Shown here one piece after another: positions 53,876 through 62,423 of a stretch of DNA of 64,000 nt (position 1 is the stretch's first letter; every line of letters begins with the position of its first letter). The notes under the pieces are model-generated. The model worked only from the letters and a program-made list of their open reading frames with translations. It did no database searches and was not told the origin of the DNA. Source of the stretch: an uncultured Oscillospiraceae bacterium (lineage in GTDB: Bacteria; Bacillota; Clostridia; Oscillospirales; Oscillospiraceae); assembly GCA_944385125.1 (NCBI GenBank), contig CALWVZ010000003.1:35698-99697 (forward strand), read 5' to 3'. Made by a program: the position numbers and the translations under genes.

Positions 53876-54550
53876 ATGCTGTTGAGTATATTTGGAGATT
53901 CCATAATGGCCGGAGTGGTGCAGGAGAACGGCCGCTACAGCCGCTGCAAGGACCAGTTCATAAGGCTGGAAGCGGAGACCGGGGCAAAGCTGGACAATCA
54001 CAGCAGCTTCGGCTCAACGGTGATAAAGGGCTTTGGCCGCCTGGAGAAGTTCTTGTCCCAGGGCCGGCTGGGAGACTATACTCTTATAGAGTTCGGCGGG
54101 AATGACTGCGCCTATGACTGGGCGGAGGTGGCTGCGGACCCGGAGGGGGAGCATCTGAGCGTGGTGCCCCCGGAAGAATTCGAACAGGAGTACGCCAGGA
54201 TGATAAAGACCGTGGCGGAGGCGGGGAGCCTGCCGGTGGCGGCTACGCTGCCGCCCATATCCTCCCGGAGGTACCTGGCCCATGTGTGCCGGGACGGGCT
54301 GGACAGCCGGGCCATACTCCGCTGGCTGGGGGACCTGGAGGCGATACACCGCTGGCAGGCGGGCTACAGCGCCATGGTACGCCGGGTGGCCCAGAGTCTG
54401 GGCTGCCGCATACTGGACCTGCGTTCGGTATTCCCGGGCTCCATTGAGGAACAGGAGAAATACCTGTGTCCTGACGGCATACATCCCAACCGCCTGGGAC
54501 AGCAGCTGATGTATGAAAAAGCCGTACGTCCTCTGCTGGCGGAAAGATAA
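53876..54550 (+). CDS. SGNH/GDSL-family hydrolase
   Basis: A 224-residue cytoplasmic esterase-type protein without signal peptide. Block I is IFGDSIMAG with the Ser nucleophile near residue 8, block III is FGGNDCAYDW, and the catalytic Asp-x-x-His pair is in CPDGIHPNRLG near the C-terminus. Substrates in this superfamily are acyl or acetyl esters, from lipids to acetylated sugars; none can be preferred here. Possibly regulated by the divergent DUF1836 protein. Confidence 0.9.
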   Translation: MLLSIFGDSIMAGVVQENGRYSRCKDQFIRLEAETGAKLDNHSSFGSTVIKGFGRLEKFLSQGRLGDYTLIEFGGNDCAYDWAEVAADPEGEHLSVVPPEEFEQEYARMIKTVAEAGSLPVAATLPPISSRRYLAHVCRDGLDSRAILRWLGDLEAIHRWQAGYSAMVRRVAQSLGCRILDLRSVFPGSIEEQEKYLCPDGIHPNRLGQQLMYEKAVRPLLAER

Positions 54551-54562
54551 AGCGCAGAAGAG

Positions 54563-54594
54563 AGAAAGGGGCCTTTTTAAGACCCCCTTCTTTA
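54563..54594 (+). terminator. Weak terminator after SGNH gene
   Basis: AAGGGG and CCCCTT arms around a 12-base loop with a T-rich tail (CTTTAT). The stem is short and imperfect. Confidence 0.4.
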
Positions 54595-54649
54595 TGCCGT
54601 GCTCCAGGAAAGAAAGGCATAAAGAAACGCAATTTTTCATATTTGTCTA

Positions 54650-54678
54650 TTGCAAAAATCCCGGCAATGGACCATAAT
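54650..54678 (+). promoter_or_regulatory. Promoter of phosphofructokinase gene
   Basis: TTGCAA (54650-54655) and CATAAT (54673-54678), 17 bases apart, followed by an ~80-base leader with an AGGGCC/GGCCCT stem. Confidence 0.65.
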
Positions 54679-54762
54679 GAGGGCCAAGGGAACCATAGGC
54701 CCTGGGCGGAGAAGACCGGCAAGGGCCTGTATGTTCTATAACGAATACAGGAGGCGAAGGCT

Positions 54763-55848
54763 TTGAAAAGAATGACCCGTGTTGCGCTTATAACCAGCGG
54801 CGGCGACTGCCAGGGCTTGAATGCGGCTATAAGAGGCGTGGGAAAGGCGCTGTTTGAGAAGCTGGAAAATATTGAGATATTCGGCATGTATGACGGCTAT
54901 CGGGGGCTTATAGAAAACGACTATAAGTTTATGACCTCCAAAGATTTTTCCGGCATACTCACCGAGGGTGGCACCATCCTGGGCACCTCCCGTCAGCACT
55001 ACATACCCGGCAAGGACATCGTGGACGATGAGGGCAACAGCCTCATCCCCGCAATGAAGGACACTTACAACAGGCTGAACCTGGACTGCCTGGTGATAAT
55101 GGGGGGCAACGGCACCCAGAAGAGCGCAAAGCTCCTCTATGACGCAGGCATGAATGTGGTGACCTTGCCCAAGACCATAGACAACGATATCTACGGCACG
55201 GACACCACCTTCGGCTTCCAGAGCGCCGTGGACATTGCCACCAATGTTATAGACTACATACATTCCACTGCCAGCTCCCACAGCCGGATCTTTGTGGTAG
55301 AGCTGATGGGCAGGGACGCAGGTTGGCTCACCCTGAACGCAGGCATAGCCAGCGGCGCCGACGTGATACTCATACCTGAGATCCCCTATGATCTGAACAA
55401 GGTGGCAGAGGTGATCGAGGCCCGGAAGAAGAAGGGCCGCAGCTTCTCTATCGTAGCATGCGCCGAGGGCGCAGTGAGCAAGGACGATGTGGTGCTGGAC
55501 GAGGAGGCCCGCCGCCGTCTGAAGGAGGCCTCCAACTATTCCGCCGTTTCCTACAAGATAGCCGCTGAGCTGGAGGCCATAACGGGACAGGAGACCAGGG
55601 TCACCGTACCCGGCCACTATCAGAGGGGCGGCCCTCCCTGCCCCTATGACAGGGTGCTGGCCACTCAGTTCGGGACTGCGGCAGCCGAACTAATTGTCAA
55701 CAGGGAATATGGCCGCATGGTGGCTATCCAGGGCGGGGAGATCTGCTCCATCCCCCTGGAGGAGGCGGCCAGCCGCACCAAGTTCCTGCCTGTGGACCAC
55801 CCCATGATACAGGTGGCCCGGGATATAGGCATCTGCATGGGCGACTGA
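54763..55848 (+). CDS. pfkA: 6-phosphofructokinase
   Basis: A 361-residue phosphofructokinase phosphorylating fructose 6-phosphate in glycolysis. TTG 54763 is preferred because AGGAGG lies 8 bases before it; the next ATG (54772) would have 17-base spacing. Nucleotide-site ITSGGDCQGLNA is at the N-terminus, catalytic PKTIDNDI and sugar-site ELMGRDAGWL follow. The metal-site motif is GGNGT (Asn116), not the usual GGDG, as in a mixed-specificity clostridial clade. ATP or PPi as donor cannot be fixed, though the Gly after Asn favours ATP. Confidence 0.9.
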   Translation: MKRMTRVALITSGGDCQGLNAAIRGVGKALFEKLENIEIFGMYDGYRGLIENDYKFMTSKDFSGILTEGGTILGTSRQHYIPGKDIVDDEGNSLIPAMKDTYNRLNLDCLVIMGGNGTQKSAKLLYDAGMNVVTLPKTIDNDIYGTDTTFGFQSAVDIATNVIDYIHSTASSHSRIFVVELMGRDAGWLTLNAGIASGADVILIPEIPYDLNKVAEVIEARKKKGRSFSIVACAEGAVSKDDVVLDEEARRRLKEASNYSAVSYKIAAELEAITGQETRVTVPGHYQRGGPPCPYDRVLATQFGTAAAELIVNREYGRMVAIQGGEICSIPLEEAASRTKFLPVDHPMIQVARDIGICMGD

Positions 55849-55898
55849 ACAAATAAAAATACAAAGACCGATCCCCGGTGCAAAAGCTGAGATAGTAT

Positions 55899-55936
55899 AA
55901 AGATGGTAGACACGAAAGCGCCTACCATCTTTTTTA
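55899..55936 (+). terminator. Terminator of phosphofructokinase gene
   Basis: An 11-bp perfect stem (55899-55909 with 55922-55932) and T-run. Confidence 0.9.
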
Positions 55937-55965
55937 TATGATATCTGTCTGTGTGCTAAAAATTA

Positions 55966-56187
55966 AATTGGGGGGTAAAAAATCAAGAGGGAGGAGGAGA
56001 TGGCCTGGAGCAGAAACGGAAGCTAGGGAAGCCTATAGCCAGATATGAGTGCAGGAAAGAACTGAGCTATGAGGAGCAGCTGCAGTACCTGATCGAGCTG
56101 CATAAGAGAGCTCTTCCCCAAAAGGCGCAAAGCTTGTACGCCTATAAAAACAGAACGAACGGGAAGGAAGCTCAACGATATCTTTGA
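55966..56187 (+). pseudogene. Gene remnant of unknown family
   Basis: A 73-codon open frame lacking any start codon reads plausibly as protein (KRKLGKPIARYEC, then ELSYEEQLQYLIELHKRAL). A good ribosome site, GGGAGGAGG (55990-55998 region), and an ATG at 56000 lie in the neighbouring frame, so one frameshift would restore a normal start. The remaining sequence to 56341 has stops in all frames and no recognised gene. I cannot name the family; the GC content and style differ from neighbours, which suggests decaying mobile or transferred DNA. Confidence 0.35.
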
Positions 56188-56341
56188 TATATTCTTGTAA
56201 CGAGAGCTGCCGGACGGCACCCGGAGAAAGAAAAGAGCACCAAACACCAAGCTCTTTTACACAGCGACAAAAGTGTTCGGCACTCATCCCCGGGTTATTG
56301 CAAGCTGCTGACGGGATACAACGCAATTCAGATTGGTATTA

Positions 56342-56581
56342 CTATTTGATATAATCCGTCTTTTTTATGAACTTGTCCTTCTCGTCCCGAACATACAGGG
56401 CCACGTCGTCCAGGTCGCATTCCAGGATGTCGCACAGGTCGGAGAGGGTGTTGGTGGAGACGGACATGTTCCGCTTTAGCCGCTGCACCGTTGCGCCGCT
56501 GATGCCGTATTTCACCCGCAGTGTATAGGTGGTAAAACCCTTTTTCTTCATCGTTTCCCACAGGGGAGTAAAAATAACCAT
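56342..56581 (-). CDS. Small XRE/Cro-type DNA-binding protein
   Basis: A 79-residue Cro/CI-type helix-turn-helix protein (YTLRVKYGISGATVQRLKRN, then TLSDLCDILECDLDDVA). GGAGGAG precedes the ATG. Such minimal repressors often come from mobile elements. It lies next to the degenerate region and 32 bases after the CDF transporter gene, in the same direction; target unknown. Confidence 0.85.
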   Translation of the reverse strand: MVIFTPLWETMKKKGFTTYTLRVKYGISGATVQRLKRNMSVSTNTLSDLCDILECDLDDVALYVRDEKDKFIKKTDYIK

Positions 56582-56613
56582 GCCGCTCCTCCGATTATGC
56601 TTGCATAAAATTT

Positions 56614-57780
56614 CTATACATAGCTGCGGTCTATGTCTACCACGGCGTAATACTTTTTCCAGGTCTTGTGGACCAGGGTCTCTATCTGCTCCTCCAGGGC
56701 CCTGTCGCTGAGCTTCATGCCGGCGGGGACCAGGGCGTCAAAAATCAGATTTGTGTGGGTGGGGCCGGGCACCATGCGGAAATCGTGTATCTTTATCCTG
56801 GGGTCTATCTCCGTGAGCTTTTCCGCCACGGCCTGGCGCAGCTCGTTGAGCTGCTCATTGTCGCAGTCGATGGGGTCCATGTGTATGGTGGCCAGGATGC
56901 CGAACTTCTCCCGTATCTCCCGCTCCGCCTGGTCCACGGCGTCGTGGAGCCGGAAGATATCCCCGCTGCCGTTGATCTCGGCGTGGAGGGATACGAAGCC
57001 ACGGCCGGGGCCGTAGTCGTGGATTATCAGGTCGTGGATGCCCACTATCTCCGGGTGGGCCAGGGCGGTCTGCTCTATCTCCCTGACCAGCTCCGGGTCC
57101 GGGGCCTTGCCCAGCAGGGGGGAGAGAGTGTCCCGCATGGCATTGTAGCCGGCAAAGATTATAAAGGCGGCCACCAGCAAGCCCGCCCAGCCGTCCACGT
57201 TCAGGTGGAAGAAATAGGACACGCCCATGGACAGCAGGACCACGGTGGTGGCTATGGAGTCGGAGAGAGAGTCGGTGGCGGTGGCCTCCATAGAAGGGGA
57301 GCTGATCTTTTTGCCCACGGCCTTGTTATAAAGGCTCATGTAAAATTTCACCAGGATGGAGGCCAGCAGGATGAGGGCGGGCAGCAGCCCCGCCTCTACC
57401 GGCTCAGGCCTTATTATCTTTTCAATAGAGGTCTTGCCCAGCTCCACCCCCATCACCACGATGAGGGCCGACAGCAGCAGCCCCGCCAGGTACTCCGCCC
57501 GGCCGTGGCCGAAGGGGTGGTCCAGGTCCGGCTTCTTGCCGGCTATGGCAAAGCCCAGCAGGCTGATAACGGAGGAGCCGGCGTCGGACAGGTTGTTGAA
57601 AGCGTCCGCCACGATGGCCACGGAGCCGGAGAGGACCCCGGCAAAATACTTGCCCGCAAAGAGCAGCACATTGAGGAAGATGCCGTAGACAGAGCAGAGG
57701 GTGCCGTAGGCCCGGCGCACCGCCGGGTCGTTCACCTTATCCCTGTCCTTTATGAATATGCGGGATAGAAGTTTTATCAT
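56614..57780 (-). CDS. Cation diffusion facilitator (CDF) family transporter
   Basis: A 388-residue metal/proton antiporter of the CDF family with six helices (~25-210) and a cytoplasmic C-terminal domain (~215-300). The metal site is formed by DAFNNLSDAG in helix 2 and DSLSDSIAT in helix 5. An extra C-terminal extension (~300-388) adds a second ferredoxin-like unit (DPRIKIHDFRMVPG). Probably exports Mn2+, Fe2+ or Zn2+. The DxxxD variant of helix 2, replacing the zinc-type HxxxD, leans to manganese. Confidence 0.9.
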   Translation of the reverse strand: MIKLLSRIFIKDRDKVNDPAVRRAYGTLCSVYGIFLNVLLFAGKYFAGVLSGSVAIVADAFNNLSDAGSSVISLLGFAIAGKKPDLDHPFGHGRAEYLAGLLLSALIVVMGVELGKTSIEKIIRPEPVEAGLLPALILLASILVKFYMSLYNKAVGKKISSPSMEATATDSLSDSIATTVVLLSMGVSYFFHLNVDGWAGLLVAAFIIFAGYNAMRDTLSPLLGKAPDPELVREIEQTALAHPEIVGIHDLIIHDYGPGRGFVSLHAEINGSGDIFRLHDAVDQAEREIREKFGILATIHMDPIDCDNEQLNELRQAVAEKLTEIDPRIKIHDFRMVPGPTHTNLIFDALVPAGMKLSDRALEEQIETLVHKTWKKYYAVVDIDRSYV

Positions 57781-57804
57781 TTTAAAATCGCCTCTTATTA
57801 TAAA

Positions 57805-58779
57805 TCAAAAGTCCAAATCTTTTATTCCGAAGTACTTTTCCGCAAAGTCCACTTGACTGACGGTAAAGACCCGGCCCCGGAGATAGTTCAGGCTGCCTGC
57901 GTCGGTGGGGAAGTCAAAGCGCAGCTTGTAGGAGTAGAGGGCCTGGCCCTTCTCCTCGAAGTCCCGGTTGAAGCTCTCCCTGCCGTATTTGCCGTCCCCC
58001 AGCAAAGGCCAGCCGGCATGGGCCATCTGGGCCCGTATCTGGTGGGTACGCCCGGTGAGCAGCTCACACTCCACCAGGGAGAGCCTGCCGGCGGAAGCAA
58101 GCAGCCGGTACCTGGTGACGGCGGTCTTGGCCCCCGGCCCGGGCCGGGACTTTACAAAGACCTGGTTCTTCTTTGCGTCCTTGAACAGATAGTCCCGCAA
58201 TTCTCCTGAGGGGGGATTGGGCCGGCCCTGGACGGCGCAGAGATAGTACTTGGCTATCTCCCGGTCCCTTATCTTGTCGTTCATGATGCGCAGGGCCTGG
58301 GCGTTCTTGGCGGCGATGACTATGCCCCCGGTGTTCCGGTCTATGCGGTTGCAGAGGGCCGGGGCAAAGGAGTTTTCCTCCCGGGGCTTCCACTGGCCGC
58401 TCTGGGCCATATAGGCTTGAACATTGGCGATGAGAGTGTTATAATCCCACTGTCCGGCACTGTGGCACAGGATGCCGGGCTTTTTGTCCAGCAGCAGGAT
58501 GTTCTCATCCTCATAGACGATATTCAGCCGGGGAGTGCCCACCTTCAGGTAGGAGTTCTCCTCCCTGGGCTTTTCAAAGAACTCGTCGTTTATATACAGC
58601 TGCAACAGGTCCCCGACCTCCAGCCGGGTGTCCCGCTTGGCACCCTTGCCGTTGAGCTTGATGCGCTTTAGGCGGATGTACTTCTGTAAAAGCGACTCTG
58701 GCAGCAGGGGCACGGCCTTGCCCACAAAGCGGTCCAGCCGCTGCCCGGCGTCATTGGAGCGGACGGTGAGTTCTTTCAT
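57805..58779 (-). CDS. RluA/RluD-family pseudouridine synthase
   Basis: A 324-residue RNA pseudouridine synthase. An N-terminal S4-type RNA-binding domain (~1-75, LDRFVGKAVPLLPESLLQKYI) precedes the catalytic domain with NRIDRNTGGIVI (catalytic Asp) and the conserved LLTGRTHQIRAQMAHAG. Family members modify 23S rRNA or tRNA; which site is not predictable. Divergent from the yceD-rpmF promoter. Confidence 0.93.
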   Translation of the reverse strand: MKELTVRSNDAGQRLDRFVGKAVPLLPESLLQKYIRLKRIKLNGKGAKRDTRLEVGDLLQLYINDEFFEKPREENSYLKVGTPRLNIVYEDENILLLDKKPGILCHSAGQWDYNTLIANVQAYMAQSGQWKPREENSFAPALCNRIDRNTGGIVIAAKNAQALRIMNDKIRDREIAKYYLCAVQGRPNPPSGELRDYLFKDAKKNQVFVKSRPGPGAKTAVTRYRLLASAGRLSLVECELLTGRTHQIRAQMAHAGWPLLGDGKYGRESFNRDFEEKGQALYSYKLRFDFPTDAGSLNYLRGRVFTVSQVDFAEKYFGIKDLDF

Positions 58780-58853
58780 TATATTCCCAGCTGCCTTTCA
58801 AAATTCTTCCTGAAAACTTTTAACTTTTTGCAGTATACTATAGAAAATTGTTG

Positions 58854-58882
58854 TTGACAAGTCTTGACAAGTAAACTATAAT
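58854..58882 (+). promoter_or_regulatory. Consensus promoter of yceD-rpmF
   Basis: TTGACA (58854-58859) and TATAAT (58877-58882), exactly 17 bases apart. Confidence 0.88.
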
Positions 58883-58909
58883 ACTAGGGCGACTGTGCGA
58901 GGTGCTGTT

Positions 58910-59401
58910 ATGCGACTGAACCTGAGAGAGATAATTGAAGTACCCGGGGCGTCCCTGCCTTTCCAGTGCGAGCTGGATACCCAGGGCCTGGATTTCCCTT
59001 CGGTACAGGAGTATAAGAGCAGACCCCGGGCTCAGGGCCGGGTGTACAACGAGGCCGGTGTGCTGCATATGGAAGGGACGCTGAGAGCGGAAATGAGCTG
59101 CGTCTGCGACCGCTGCGGCTGCCTGTTTGACAGTGTGAAGCTCACACAGCTCCAGGCCACCATAGTGGAGGAAGAAGCCGAGGATCATCCTGAATTCTTT
59201 GTGCTGGATGGGGACGAGATAGATCTTGACGAGATACTCTCCACCCTCTTCATCCTGGACATGGACATGAAGTTCCTCTGCCGGGAGGACTGCAAGGGAC
59301 TCTGCTCCACCTGCGGCAAGAATCTTAACCTTGGCCCCTGCGGATGCAGGAAAGAAATTGATCCAAGATTTGCTGTGCTTGAGCAGCTTTTGGATAAATA
59401 A
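58910..59401 (+). CDS. yceD: YceD-family (DUF177) protein
   Basis: A 163-residue protein of the YceD/DUF177 family, regularly upstream of rpmF and linked to 23S rRNA accumulation. ATG 58910 is chosen with GAGGTG 5 bases upstream; a GTG 15 bases earlier is possible. Cys pairs CVCDRCGC and CREDCKGLCSTCG suggest zinc binding. Confidence 0.9.
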   Translation: MRLNLREIIEVPGASLPFQCELDTQGLDFPSVQEYKSRPRAQGRVYNEAGVLHMEGTLRAEMSCVCDRCGCLFDSVKLTQLQATIVEEEAEDHPEFFVLDGDEIDLDEILSTLFILDMDMKFLCREDCKGLCSTCGKNLNLGPCGCRKEIDPRFAVLEQLLDK

Positions 59402-59445
59402 AAAATTAGAGCTGCTCAAAACAGCCGTTATCAGGAGGTGTCAAC

Positions 59446-59631
59446 ATGGCAGTCCCAAAAGGAAAAGTATCCCGGCAGAGACGTGATAAGAGACGTTCTT
59501 CCGTGTGGAAGCTCACCGCTCCCGGCGTCGTGAAGTGCCCCAACTGCGGCGCTTTCTGTATGCCTCACCGTGCTTGCAAGGCTTGCGGTCAGTACAAGGG
59601 CCGTGCGGTCATCAATGTTGAGGAGAAGTAA
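59446..59631 (+). CDS. rpmF: 50S ribosomal protein L32
   Basis: A 61-residue ribosomal protein, Cys-containing zinc form: CPNCG and CKACG. AGGAGG precedes the ATG. Follows yceD by 44 bases and ends at a terminator; plsX, the usual next gene, is absent here. Confidence 0.97.
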   Translation: MAVPKGKVSRQRRDKRRSSVWKLTAPGVVKCPNCGAFCMPHRACKACGQYKGRAVINVEEK

Positions 59632-59640
59632 AACAAGCTC

Positions 59641-59675
59641 AAGGAGGAAAGGTGCAGTACCTCTCCTCCTTTTGC
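59641..59675 (+). terminator. Terminator after rpmF
   Basis: AAGGAGG (59641-59647) pairs with CCTCCTT (59665-59671), with inner AGGT/ACCT pairing, then TTTGCTTT. Confidence 0.75.
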
Positions 59676-59704
59676 TTTATTCTGCCCCCTGAGGTGGGGA
59701 CATT

Positions 59705-61069
59705 ATGGACAATGCAATAAAGGCCATAGACGGGGACAGCCCCCTGGCGGGAAAAGTCTCCCCGGGAGATACCCTGCTGGCCATCAATTCCAATAAAATA
59801 CTGGATGTGCTGGACTATAAGTTCTTCGCCTACGACACCCGTCTGGAGCTGCGCCTGCGCCGCCCGGACGGCAGCGAGTACAGCCTCCATGTGGTCAAGC
59901 CCGAGGGCGGGGACCTGGGGCTGGACTTCGAGAGCTACCTTATGGACAAGCCCCGCTCCTGCGCTAACCGCTGCGTCTTCTGCTTTATAGACCAGCTGCC
60001 TAAGGGCATGCGGCCCACCATGTATTTCAAGGACGACGACGCCCGGCTCAGTTTCCTGCTGGGCAACTACATCACCCTGACGAACCTCTCTCAGAGGGAG
60101 ATAGAGCGCATCATTGCCCTGCACATAAGCCCCATCAATATCTCCGTCCACGCAACGGAGCCGGAGCTGCGGCGGCAGCTGCTGCGCAGCCCCAGGGCGG
60201 GGGAGTGCATGGAGATAATGGGCCGCTTTGCCAAGGCCGGCATCACCATGAACTGCCAGATAGTCTGCTGCCCCGGACTTAACGACGGGGAAGCCCTGCT
60301 GCGGTCCATGAGGGACCTGGAGAGCCTGTACCCCCAGGTGCACAGCGTGTCTATCGTCCCTGTGGGCCTGACGAAGTTCCGGGAGGGGCTCTACCCCCTC
60401 ACTCCCTTCACAAAGGAGCACGCCGCCGAGACGCTGGACATGATAGAGGACTTCGGCGCAGAGTGTATCCGCCGCCACGGCAGCCGCATCTTCTGGTGCG
60501 GGGACGAGCTGTACATCAAGGCCGGGCGGGAGATACCCCCCGACGAATTCTACGAGGAGTACACCCAGCTGGAAAACGGCGTGGGCATGCTGCGCCTTAT
60601 GGAGACGGAGTTCTCCTCAGCCCTGAAGCTGGGGGGCGAACCGGACGGACGGCCCTTCTCCATTGCAACCGGCGTCTCCGCCGCCCCCTATTTCCAGATA
60701 CTTCTGGACAAGGCCCGGGAGAAGTACCCGGAGATAAAGGGCAGGATATACCCCATAGTCAACGACTTCTTCGGCCACAGCATAAACGTCACCGGCCTTA
60801 TCACCGGGGGCGACCTGATAGCCCAGCTGAAGGACCGGGAACTGGGAGAGCGGCTGCTCATCTCCCAGAATATGCTGCGCCGGGCGGAGATGGACTTCCT
60901 GGACGACGTGAAGCTGGAGGAGGCCTCCGCCGCTCTTGGCGTCCCCGTCTATCCCATAGAGCAGGACGGCTTTGCCCTCTTCGACGCCATGTGCGGCCAG
61001 CTTCCTGAGCTGAGACTGCCGGTGCGGGAAGAAGATAACGAGCGGTTTTACAGGTACAATCAGAATTGA
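59705..61069 (+). CDS. DUF512 family radical-SAM-like protein with PDZ domain
   Basis: A 454-residue protein: N-terminal PDZ-like domain (VSPGDTLLAINS, ~1-65), then a radical SAM-type barrel with three-Cys motif CANRCVFCFIDQLP (~92-105), and a C-terminal DUF512 domain (~290-435). It would bind a [4Fe-4S] cluster and SAM. The gene is conserved next to der in clostridia; a role in ribosome or RNA biology has been guessed from that, but the reaction is unknown. Confidence 0.92.
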   Translation: MDNAIKAIDGDSPLAGKVSPGDTLLAINSNKILDVLDYKFFAYDTRLELRLRRPDGSEYSLHVVKPEGGDLGLDFESYLMDKPRSCANRCVFCFIDQLPKGMRPTMYFKDDDARLSFLLGNYITLTNLSQREIERIIALHISPINISVHATEPELRRQLLRSPRAGECMEIMGRFAKAGITMNCQIVCCPGLNDGEALLRSMRDLESLYPQVHSVSIVPVGLTKFREGLYPLTPFTKEHAAETLDMIEDFGAECIRRHGSRIFWCGDELYIKAGREIPPDEFYEEYTQLENGVGMLRLMETEFSSALKLGGEPDGRPFSIATGVSAAPYFQILLDKAREKYPEIKGRIYPIVNDFFGHSINVTGLITGGDLIAQLKDRELGERLLISQNMLRRAEMDFLDDVKLEEASAALGVPVYPIEQDGFALFDAMCGQLPELRLPVREEDNERFYRYNQN

Positions 61070-61097
61070 GACAGAATTTTATTAGGAGGATTTGAGA

Positions 61098-62423
61098 GTG
61101 TCAAGACCTCTTGTTGCCATAGTGGGCCGCCCCAACGTGGGCAAGTCCATGTTATTCAACCGTCTGGTGGGCCAGAGACTCAGCATTGTGGAGGATACTC
61201 CCGGCGTCACCAGAGACCGGCTCTATGCCGAGTGCGAGTGGTGCGGCCGGAAGTTCGATATGGTGGACACCGGCGGCATCGAGCCCAGCACCGACAGCGA
61301 GATACTCATGTTCATGAGGGAGCAGGCCCAGATAGCCATCGACTCCGCCACCGTCATAGTCTTGGTCACCGATATCCGCACCGGCGTCACCGCTGCGGAC
61401 AAGGACGTGGCCAACATGCTGCTGCGCTCCAGGAAGCCTGTGGTGCTGGCGGTGAACAAGGCCGACTCCACCGGGGCCGAGGACCCGGCCATATACGAGT
61501 TCTATTCCCTGGGCCTGGGAGACCCCATTGCCGTTTCCGCCGTCCACGGCCACGGCACCGGCGACCTGCTGGACGCCTGCCTGGCCCAGTTCCCCCCTGC
61601 GGAAGAGGACGGAGAGGAGCCGGACTGCATCAAGGTGGCCGTCATAGGCAAGCCCAATGTGGGCAAGTCCTCCCTGATAAACCATATACTGGGGGAAAAG
61701 CGCCTGATAGTCAGTGATATTGCCGGTACCACCCGGGATGCGGTGGACACCGTATTTGAAAACAAGTACGGCAGATATATGTTCATAGATACCGCAGGTA
61801 TCCGCCGCAAGTCCAAGGTGGAGGAGCGGGTGGAGAAGTTCTCCGTCATGCGCTCCCAGATGGCCATAGAGCGGGCCGACGTCTGCCTTATTATGATCGA
61901 CGCCAGGGACGGCGTCACCGAGCAGGACACCAAGATAGCCGGTCTGGCACATGAGGCGGGGAAGGCCAGCATCATCGTGGTGAACAAGTGGGATCTGGTG
62001 GACAAAGAGACCGGCACCATGGAGAAGATGCGCAAGGACATCATGCGGGATCTCAGTTTCATGAGTTATGCCCCCATCCTCTTCATTTCCGCCCTCACCG
62101 GCCAGCGCACCGACAGGATATTTGAGCTTATAAACTTCGTCAACGACCAGAGCAACATGCGCATAACCACCGGCATGCTGAACAATGTCCTCTCCGATGC
62201 CCAGGCCAGGGTTCAGCCCCCCACGGACAAGGGCCGCCGTCTGAAGATATATTACATGACCCAGACGGGGATAAAGCCCCCCAACTTCGTCATCTTCTGC
62301 AACAGCCGGGAGCTGTTTCACTTCTCCTACCAGCGCTATCTGGAAAACCAGATACGCTCCGTCTTCGGCCTGGAGGGTACGCCCATACGTATCGTCATCC
62401 GCCAGAAGGGAGAGAAGGAATGA
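61098..62423 (+). CDS. der: Ribosome-associated GTPase Der (EngA)
   Basis: A 441-residue GTPase with two tandem G domains and a C-terminal KH-like domain. P-loops are GRPNVGKS (~10) and GKPNVGKS (~185); each has DTxG and NKxD motifs (DTGGIEPS, DTAGIRRK). It acts in 50S subunit assembly. GTG 61098 is chosen because AGGAGG is 8 bases before it; the TTG at 61092 is only 2 bases away. Overlaps the plsY-like gene by 4 bases. Confidence 0.96.
   Translation: MSRPLVAIVGRPNVGKSMLFNRLVGQRLSIVEDTPGVTRDRLYAECEWCGRKFDMVDTGGIEPSTDSEILMFMREQAQIAIDSATVIVLVTDIRTGVTAADKDVANMLLRSRKPVVLAVNKADSTGAEDPAIYEFYSLGLGDPIAVSAVHGHGTGDLLDACLAQFPPAEEDGEEPDCIKVAVIGKPNVGKSSLINHILGEKRLIVSDIAGTTRDAVDTVFENKYGRYMFIDTAGIRRKSKVEERVEKFSVMRSQMAIERADVCLIMIDARDGVTEQDTKIAGLAHEAGKASIIVVNKWDLVDKETGTMEKMRKDIMRDLSFMSYAPILFISALTGQRTDRIFELINFVNDQSNMRITTGMLNNVLSDAQARVQPPTDKGRRLKIYYMTQTGIKPPNFVIFCNSRELFHFSYQRYLENQIRSVFGLEGTPIRIVIRQKGEKE

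Noticed and set aside
54763-55848. PPi-dependent phosphofructokinase
   Set aside because: The diagnostic GGDD motif is absent; Gly follows the Asn, which leans to ATP, so the donor was left open.
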